Shown in pieces: positions 5,784 through 10,838 of a stretch of 10,838 nt of DNA. Positions within the stretch are counted from its first letter, which is position 1. Each line of letters begins with the position of its first letter. The notes below the pieces were generated by a model, which saw nothing but the letters and a program-made list of their open reading frames with translations, did no database searches and had not been told where the DNA came from. The position numbers were made by a program, and so were the translations under genes. The DNA is from Thermodesulfobacteriota bacterium (GTDB lineage Bacteria > Desulfobacterota_D > UBA1144 > Nemesobacterales > UBA2774), in NCBI GenBank assembly GCA_039028315.1, contig JBCCIH010000069.1, positions 1 through 10,838 of the forward strand. The letters run 5' to 3'.

Positions 5784-5804
5784 CACTGACTACATGCTTA
5801 GCAA
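5776..5804 (-). promoter_or_regulatory. Weak candidate promoter for membrane protein copy B
   Basis: On the minus strand TTGCTA (plus 5799-5804) and TATATT (plus 5776-5781) are 17 bases apart. The -35 has two mismatches. The -10 lies within the AT palindrome at 5756-5783. Read-through from the aldo/keto reductase gene is an alternative source of transcription. Confidence 0.3.
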
Positions 5805-5808
5805 AAAC

Positions 5809-6807
5809 TTATAGTCTTCCTTTCGTAGGAGGCGCCATAAACTCAGGGCCAACTGGGTCTTTAACAGTCTCACTTAGGATTTTATCTATCTCTGTAAATG
5901 CTGAATCATCGAGTGACCAGCCAAATATTTCATCCAGCGGCTCAAGCTGAGATGGTCTTCTAGCTCCCCATAATGCAATATCTTTTTTCTCTTTATCAAG
6001 CATCCATCTGAGTGCTAGGTGAATTACCCTCTTACCGTAATTCTCCTGGGCAAATTTATCTAGTTTATCGACTGCAGCTAAGTATTGCTTGAACAGCTCT
6101 GAATTCTTGAACTTAGGGTCGACCTTTCTTATATCGTCACCTTCAAAAGTAGTTTTGGACGTCATTCTGCCGCTCAACATCCCGCGGCAAATAGCACCGT
6201 AGTGAAGATTTGTGATATTGTTTTCAACAGTGTATGGAATTATGTCTTTTTCTATCTCACGCTCAAATAGGTTATAAGGCGGCTGAGAGGTATGAATCGG
6301 AGCTATAGAACGAAATATGTCCTTTTGTTCAATATTATAGTTACTAACACCTATAGCTCTAATTTTACCACTATTTAGAAGCTCAAGCATTGCTTCCGCG
6401 GGCTCTTCAAAAGTAGTTTCATAGTCAGGCCAATGGATTTGATAAATATCTATATAGTCACTCTGTAGACGCTCTAAAGAATCGTCAACCTCTTTGAATA
6501 TCCGCTCTTTAGTAGAATTTCTGTATACCTTACCAGTAGTCCAATCAAGCCCAACTTTAGTTGCCAATATTACCTTATCTCTATTACCGTATTCGGAAAC
6601 GGCTTTGCCCACGATCTCTTCTGATCTGCCAAAACCGTAGATTGCAGCTGTGTCTATTAAAGTCACGCCTTTATCAAGCGCTTCATGAATTGTCTGAATT
6701 GATTCTCTCTCCTCACTACCTCCCCAGAGCCAGCCACCGATTGCCCAGCAGCCAAGCCCTATTCTGGAAGATTCTATATCTGTTCCGCTAATATTCACAA
6801 ATTCCAT
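5809..6807 (-). CDS. Aldo/keto reductase
   Basis: This 332-residue TIM-barrel NADPH-dependent oxidoreductase would reduce an aldehyde or ketone. The catalytic tetrad is visible: Asp52 and Tyr57 in IDTAAIYGFG, Lys84 in ATKVG, and His125 in QIHWPD. Further family signatures are GVSNYN (153-158) and the cofactor-binding GARRPSQL (281-288). It resembles the general-stress AKR group (YhdN/YccK type) rather than a named enzyme; the substrate is unknown. The Shine-Dalgarno AAGGAG (plus 6814-6819) fills the 12-base gap after the stop codon of the trehalose gene, which indicates cotranscription and likely translational coupling. Its position suggests a role in stress protection alongside trehalose, but that is inference. 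Confidence 0.94.
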   Translation of the reverse strand: MEFVNISGTDIESSRIGLGCWAIGGWLWGGSEERESIQTIHEALDKGVTLIDTAAIYGFGRSEEIVGKAVSEYGNRDKVILATKVGLDWTTGKVYRNSTKERIFKEVDDSLERLQSDYIDIYQIHWPDYETTFEEPAEAMLELLNSGKIRAIGVSNYNIEQKDIFRSIAPIHTSQPPYNLFEREIEKDIIPYTVENNITNLHYGAICRGMLSGRMTSKTTFEGDDIRKVDPKFKNSELFKQYLAAVDKLDKFAQENYGKRVIHLALRWMLDKEKKDIALWGARRPSQLEPLDEIFGWSLDDSAFTEIDKILSETVKDPVGPEFMAPPTKGRL

Positions 6808-6819
6808 ATGTTTCTCCTT

Positions 6820-9015
6820 CTAATCATTCTCGGCTTCTATTAGATCATGAAGTAATTTTCTTACCTCTCTGTATGAAGGCAAATTGAACCTGGCTTTAGT
6901 GGGGCCAAAACCTACTTTAATTGAATATCCCCACTCAGGTAAAACCTCGTATATGTCTTCATCCGTCCAGTCATCGCCGATAGAAAGTATAAAGTCCCAC
7001 TTTACCTTAGACATTAAATGCATCGTGGCTTTACCTTTATTAATTCCTGTATCTTTTACCTCGATTACTTTGTTTCCTTCGAGTACACCTACGTTTAGAT
7101 TAGCTGTGATATGTAGTAATACATCCTTAAGCTCACCAACCCTTACTAGTGATAGCGCCGGGTCTACTTTTCTGAAATGCCAGACTAGTGAGAAATCTTT
7201 TTCCTCAACAAAAGAGCCCGGGGTTCTGTCTACAAACACTTCTAATATTGGTCTTATCTCATCTTTCCATTCATCTGACAACATTTCCAGAGTATCCCAA
7301 GACTTCTTCTCTTTTATCCACACACCATGCTCCGCGACCAAACCATTAGATACATTTGAGACCCATCTATCTAATGTTTTTCTGTCTCTTCCGCTAATGA
7401 TTACTAAATGAGTTTTATGATTTGAAGAAAGTGCGCCTAATATTTCTTTCAACTCCTTATCCGGCTTAACTTTCTCAGGCCTCTCGTTAAATGGCATTAA
7501 AGTTCCGTCATAATCAAGCAAAAGCAATGCCCTTTTACTCTTAGCAAAACTTTGAATGAGTTTATTTCTCCTAGATTGGGACAGGCCTTTAGATATAAGA
7601 TGTTTTTGTATCTCTTTTATATGGCTGATTCTGTCCATAAAATCATGAGCCCATCTTCTGACGTCATAGCGCTCAAGCCTTCCTTGCATTATTGTCATTC
7701 TTCTTTTCTGCTCATCAATCGGCATCGTTATCGCTTTCTTAAGCGCGTTAGATGTCCCCTCTAGATCGTTCGGGTTAATAATCAATGCTTCACCGAGCTC
7801 TTTTGCAGTTCCCGCCATCTCTCCTAGTATCAAAACCCCGTCCTTGTTTTTACGCGTTGCAACATATTCCTTTGCAACCAGGTTCATACCGTCTCTAAGC
7901 GGCGTAAGAAAGAGCACATCAGCAATTGAATATAGGGCGGTTAAATCATCAAAACCAAATGAGCGGTACATATATAATATAGGCGTCCATCCGATAGTGG
8001 CGTGCTTACCGTTAATCCTTCCGGCAAGATTATCGACCTGCTCTTTTAAGAGTCTGTAGTGCTCGACCTCTGTTCTAGAAGGAACTGCAACCACGACAAA
8101 GATGACCTTCCCTTTGTAGGCCGGGTTCTTATCAAGAAAGTGATCAAAGGCTTCGAGTCTCTCAGGAACCCCTTTTGTGTAATCAAGCCGATCTATAGAG
8201 AGAATTACCTTGTAGCCTTCCTTTATATTCTCACTAAACTTTGAGATGCTTGTCTTTACTGCCTCACTATCAGGGGCGCTAGAGAACTTTTTATAGTCTA
8301 TGCCCATAGGAAATGTATCGACTTTCACGGCATGGTTGCCAAGGGTTATCTGGCCCAGTGTGTGCTCATAACCTAACACACGTCTTACGCTCTCAAGGAA
8401 ATGGCGTGCGTAGTCAAAGGTGTGAAATCCAATTAGGTCAGATCCCAAAAGGCCCTCTAATATTTCCTTACACCATGGGATTAACCTAAATATTTCAGAA
8501 GACGGAAAGGGAATGTGAAGAAAAAAACCAATCTTTACTTTTGGTAGTTTTTCTCTAATCAGTTCCGGCAAAAGCATTAAATGATAGTCATGGACCCAAA
8601 TTACATCATCTTCATTTGCCACTTCCAACACTGCCTGGCTGAAAGCCTCATTTACCCTGCGGTAGCTGTCCCAATAGCGCTTCTCGTAGTTTGCATACTG
8701 AACAAAGTAATGAAAGAGAGGCCATATTACCTCATTACAAAAACCTTGGTAGTAGTTCTCAAAATCTGCCCTTCTTAGAAAAACAGGTATGTAATTATCC
8801 CCTGCAAGCAGCTGTTGTAATTCCCTTGTGTCAGACTTAGTGCTATAGCCAGACAGTGTTATACCTGGCCATCCGATCCACAATTGCTCTTGGCCCATAT
8901 CAAGAGAGCCTACGCCAGTTACAAGACCCCCTACGCTTGGTTGGAAACTAAATTTGGATTTTTTCTTGGATACAGTGACGGGCAATCGGTTGGAAACAAT
9001 TATTAGCTTTCCCAT
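6820..9015 (-). CDS. otsAB: Bifunctional trehalose-6-phosphate synthase/phosphatase (OtsA-OtsB fusion)
   Basis: The 731-residue protein joins a GT20 trehalose-6-phosphate synthase (about 1-470) to a HAD trehalose-6-phosphate phosphatase (about 490-731), so UDP- or GDP-glucose plus glucose-6-phosphate could go to free trehalose in one polypeptide. Synthase motifs: Arg10 in SNRLP, VGGL (28-31), HDYHL with Asp143, HIPFPSSE (167-174), Arg276 and Lys281 in DRLDYTKG, and DGMNLVAKE with Asp375, Asn378 and Glu383. These match the E. coli OtsA active site with offsets of 13-14. Phosphatase motifs: DYDGT (Asp501, Asp503), ISGR (540-543), and GDDWTDED (680-687). Both active sites look complete. The linker at 470-490 is short and basic. 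The ATG at 9015 gives the standard N-terminus GKLIIVSNRLP, but no Shine-Dalgarno is visible. The reductase gene follows in the same operon. Confidence 0.97.
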   Translation of the reverse strand: MGKLIIVSNRLPVTVSKKKSKFSFQPSVGGLVTGVGSLDMGQEQLWIGWPGITLSGYSTKSDTRELQQLLAGDNYIPVFLRRADFENYYQGFCNEVIWPLFHYFVQYANYEKRYWDSYRRVNEAFSQAVLEVANEDDVIWVHDYHLMLLPELIREKLPKVKIGFFLHIPFPSSEIFRLIPWCKEILEGLLGSDLIGFHTFDYARHFLESVRRVLGYEHTLGQITLGNHAVKVDTFPMGIDYKKFSSAPDSEAVKTSISKFSENIKEGYKVILSIDRLDYTKGVPERLEAFDHFLDKNPAYKGKVIFVVVAVPSRTEVEHYRLLKEQVDNLAGRINGKHATIGWTPILYMYRSFGFDDLTALYSIADVLFLTPLRDGMNLVAKEYVATRKNKDGVLILGEMAGTAKELGEALIINPNDLEGTSNALKKAITMPIDEQKRRMTIMQGRLERYDVRRWAHDFMDRISHIKEIQKHLISKGLSQSRRNKLIQSFAKSKRALLLLDYDGTLMPFNERPEKVKPDKELKEILGALSSNHKTHLVIISGRDRKTLDRWVSNVSNGLVAEHGVWIKEKKSWDTLEMLSDEWKDEIRPILEVFVDRTPGSFVEEKDFSLVWHFRKVDPALSLVRVGELKDVLLHITANLNVGVLEGNKVIEVKDTGINKGKATMHLMSKVKWDFILSIGDDWTDEDIYEVLPEWGYSIKVGFGPTKARFNLPSYREVRKLLHDLIEAEND

Positions 9016-9097
9016 AACGTATATAGACTATACCTACTTTATAATGAATAGAAATAGAATGTTGACATAGAAAATACAGTTCATATTATTATTTATA
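9016..9097. promoter_or_regulatory. 82-base divergent intergenic region
   Basis: Both the trehalose gene (minus) and the Cys/His-rich secreted protein gene (plus) start from here. Minus-strand -10-like hexamers are TATAGT (plus 9026-9031) and TATAAA (plus 9040-9045), neither with a convincing -35. GTATA-5-TATAC (9019-9033) is a small imperfect palindrome over the minus-strand start region. No CueR- or CsoR-type operator was recognised by eye. Confidence 0.4.
9062..9089 (+). promoter_or_regulatory. Promoter for the copper-associated gene pair
   Basis: A perfect TTGACA (9062-9067) and TATTAT (9084-9089, one mismatch) are 16 bases apart. The start would fall near 9096, next to the ATG at 9098, so the message may be leaderless; no Shine-Dalgarno is present. 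A second perfect TATAAT (9094-9099) overlaps the start codon but has no matching -35. Confidence 0.5.
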
Positions 9098-9484
9098 ATG
9101 GCAATTAGAATATTCTATCTATTTCTGATTTTTAATATTGTGCTCTGCTATGGACTAAGGTGCAATACATCCGTGAGCTTCGCCGCAACTCCGGTGGAAG
9201 CTCAAGAGAGCTGCCACAGCATGGATCACAGCAAATCTAAAGATGCTGAAGCATCTACTATTATGCAGAATTACGACGATAGATCAGAATTGCATGTCTT
9301 ATGCTGTGAAGAATCACTTACGAATAGTACTACTGATCAATATATAAAAGTTAAAATTACAGAAGTGCCAAGGACTTGGGAACTTTTTAATCATAACAAG
9401 TCTAGCCCGAACCCTAATAATTTTACTTATAAAGATAAAGACCCCCCTGATATACAAGTTTTAAACTCAAGCTTTCTGATCTGA
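9098..9484 (+). CDS. Small secreted Cys/His protein upstream of the multicopper oxidase, function unknown
   Basis: I do not recognise a named family. The 128-residue product begins with a Sec-type signal peptide (hydrophobic core 6-20, likely cut near SFAA, residues 27-30). The mature part has CHSMDH (39-44), with Cys39, His40, Met42 and His44 as possible metal ligands, then HVLCC (66-70) with a Cys pair. The rest is polar and ends in KDPPDIQVLNSSFLI. The MDH element also occurs repeatedly in the downstream oxidase. Small secreted proteins with CxxH- and CC-type motifs are common next to copper-resistance genes, so a periplasmic copper-binding or copper-sensing accessory is plausible, but this is inferred from composition and position. 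The oxidase start lies 88 bases downstream with no evident promoter between, so the pair probably share a transcript. The hydrophobic start fits the ATG at 9098 despite the missing Shine-Dalgarno. Confidence 0.75.
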   Translation: MAIRIFYLFLIFNIVLCYGLRCNTSVSFAATPVEAQESCHSMDHSKSKDAEASTIMQNYDDRSELHVLCCEESLTNSTTDQYIKVKITEVPRTWELFNHNKSSPNPNNFTYKDKDPPDIQVLNSSFLI

Positions 9485-9508
9485 TCTCCATTAAATCCTA
9501 TTACTCGG

Positions 9509-9528
9509 CTCTTTAGTCGAACAAAGAG
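9509..9528 (+). promoter_or_regulatory. Intercistronic hairpin
   Basis: CTCTTT (9509-9514) and AAAGAG (9523-9528) form a 6-base-pair stem with an 8-base loop, flanked by ACTC (9503-9506) and GAGT (9534-9537), which could extend the structure through an internal loop. No T-run follows, so it is not a classical terminator. It may modulate expression or stability between the two copper genes. Confidence 0.3.
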
Positions 9529-9572
9529 TAGTAGAGTTGTATTTAATTATGGGATTTTATATGGAGAAAACT

Positions 9573-10838
9573 ATGACACTTAGAATTAATTATATGATAT
9601 TTGCAATAATTATAGTTAGTTGCGCAAGCATTTTTGCTTTTGATACGAACGCACAACAAATAAGAGAATACAATCTGGAAATAGATAATAAAATGGTCAA
9701 TTTTACCGGAAAGGACAAGATGGCCATTTCAGTTAATGATTCTATTCCTGCGCCCACACTGTATTTCAAAGAAGGCGAGACAGCCAAAATAAACGTTAAG
9801 AACAATCTGGACACTAATACGTCTGTGCATTGGCACGGGATTTTGCTGCCAAACAGACAGGACGGTGTTTCATACCTCACCACTCCCCCTATTACGCCCG
9901 GAATGACATACACTTTTGAATTCCCGCTAATTCATAGCGGCACTTATTGGTATCATTCCCACACAGGACTTCAGGAACAAAAAGGTGTGTACGGCGCAAT
10001 TGTGATTGAGCCTAAAGAAAACAGGACTGATATTGAAGTACCAAAAGTGCAGGAAACAATTGTGCTTTCAGACTGGACAGATCAAAACCCGCATGAAGTT
10101 CTAAGAGACCTTAAGCGCGGAAGTGAGTATCAGGAATTTAAAAAAGGCTCTATGCAAACCGTTTACGGAGTAATAAAAAATAAGGCAATAGTCGACAACT
10201 TTAAGCGTTCACTTAGGAGAATGCCTCCGATGGACTTATCCGACGTCGCCTATGATGCCTTTTTGATAAATGGTAAGCAGCAATCAGAGTTCAAAGCTCA
10301 ACCTGGAGAAAAAATACTGCTAAGGATAATTAATGCAGGTGGGGCTAGTTATTTTTATCTGAATTATGCTGGCGGTGATATGGAGGTTATCGCGGCTGAC
10401 GGAGTGGATGTTAAGCCATTTAAAACCGATAGGATGTTGATGGCTATAGCAGAGACATACGATGTAATTATTACTGTCCCGAAGAGTGGATCAGCTGAGT
10501 TTCGGGCCACTGCCCAGGACGGCTCTGGTCATGCATCGCTATTTATTGGCGAAGGAGATAAGGTTCTGGCACAGGACATACCTAAACCTAATCTATATAA
10601 GATGGACCACTCTCACATGATGATGGACCATGAGGGACATGGGGATATGGAGAAAAAAGAAATGGAGATGGACCACTCTATGAAAGAGCATATGGACCAT
10701 AGTTCTATGGATCATGGCTCAATGGATCATAGCAACAAGCATATGGATATGTCTCATGATATGAAAATGGATACTAATCCGCGCCCAATGCCTCCATATA
10801 AATATCTTAGATCTGTTATGCCAACTAGTCTTCCTAAA
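9573..10838 (+). CDS. Multicopper oxidase, CopA/laccase-like, 3' end cut by the window
   Basis: The 422 visible codons stay open to the last base. Residues 1-28 form a signal peptide with core FAIIIVSCASIFAF and a likely cut near NAQQ. Copper-ligand motifs are HWHG (His86, His88) and YHSHTG (His128, His130), the paired type 2/type 3 site motifs of cupredoxin domain 1 (about 30-140). Domain 2 covers about 160-330. A 57-residue segment (344-400) rich in MDH repeats follows, as in copper-resistance CopA. The third domain with HxxHxH and HCHxxxH is outside the window. Family role: oxidising Cu(I) or phenolic substrates in the periplasm with O2 as acceptor. The ATG at 9573 has TGGAGA (9562-9567) five bases upstream; an in-frame ATG at 9561 lacks a site. 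Unlike most bacterial CopA proteins, no twin-arginine motif is visible. Confidence 0.93.
   Translation, partial: MTLRINYMIFAIIIVSCASIFAFDTNAQQIREYNLEIDNKMVNFTGKDKMAISVNDSIPAPTLYFKEGETAKINVKNNLDTNTSVHWHGILLPNRQDGVSYLTTPPITPGMTYTFEFPLIHSGTYWYHSHTGLQEQKGVYGAIVIEPKENRTDIEVPKVQETIVLSDWTDQNPHEVLRDLKRGSEYQEFKKGSMQTVYGVIKNKAIVDNFKRSLRRMPPMDLSDVAYDAFLINGKQQSEFKAQPGEKILLRIINAGGASYFYLNYAGGDMEVIAADGVDVKPFKTDRMLMAIAETYDVIITVPKSGSAEFRATAQDGSGHASLFIGEGDKVLAQDIPKPNLYKMDHSHMMMDHEGHGDMEKKEMEMDHSMKEHMDHSSMDHGSMDHSNKHMDMSHDMKMDTNPRPMPPYKYLRSVMPTSLPK
10602..10772 (+). repeat. Met/His-rich MDH repeat segment inside the multicopper oxidase
   Basis: This in-frame stretch encodes residues 344-400 with, by my count, 15 Met and 11 His in 57 residues, mostly as M-D-H or M-D-H-S units of variable spacing. 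Such segments in CopA and CueO bind Cu(I) or guard the substrate site. At DNA level the units (atggaccac, atggatcat) are degenerate, so recent slippage is unlikely. Confidence 0.8.

Noticed and set aside
6884..7411. 175-codon open frame antisense to the phosphatase half of the trehalose gene
   Set aside because: It lies wholly inside a gene with complete conserved motifs on the other strand and has no recognisable domain.
9590..9913. 107-codon minus-strand open frame
   Set aside because: It is antisense to the first cupredoxin domain of the multicopper oxidase, whose copper motifs are unambiguous.
1..10838. CRISPR arrays, tRNA or rRNA genes, insertion sequences, phage or defence genes
   Set aside because: No regularly spaced repeats, cloverleaf sequences, transposase motifs or integrase motifs were seen; the genes look chromosomal.

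Overview
The window is AT-rich bacterial DNA. The cell behind it is most likely a Gram-negative (diderm) bacterium: it encodes a CcdA-type thiol/cytochrome c biogenesis protein and a secreted copper oxidase, and most genes have good Shine-Dalgarno sites and recognisable sigma70-like promoters. Nothing in the sequence fixes a lineage; an uncultured environmental group is possible. There are no rRNA or tRNA genes, CRISPR arrays, insertion sequences or phage genes. Twelve protein genes are supported, all intact except the two cut by the window edges.

Layout. Plus strand, 1-4320: the C-terminal end of CcdA; an Sfp-type 4'-phosphopantetheinyl transferase; a 333-base gap with a strong promoter and a structured leader; a short-form malic enzyme followed closely by a FieF-like cation diffusion facilitator; then a separately expressed, secreted, extremely basic Tyr/Gly/His/Lys-rich protein closed by a textbook terminator. 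A HAD sugar-phosphate phosphatase follows (4321-4971). Minus strand, 4983-9015: two tandem paralogous small membrane proteins (DUF5684-like), an aldo/keto reductase, and a fused trehalose-6-phosphate synthase/phosphatase. Transcription on this strand runs from 9015 towards 4983. Plus strand, 9098-10838: a small secreted Cys/His protein and a multicopper oxidase with a Met/His-rich segment, running off the window end.

How the genes fit together. Trehalose is made by one bifunctional protein, with an aldo/keto reductase in the same transcript, which suggests stress or osmolyte physiology. Metal handling recurs: a zinc/iron-type efflux pump, a His-rich secreted polybasic protein, and a copper-resistance pair. 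The most unusual items are the polybasic tyrosine-rich secreted protein, the structured leader ahead of the malic enzyme with a copy of the Shine-Dalgarno sequence inside a hairpin, the Cys/His protein plus Sec-type copper oxidase pair, and the tandem membrane paralogs of which the downstream copy has its own promoter. I do not see a clearly new multi-gene defence or mobile system here.
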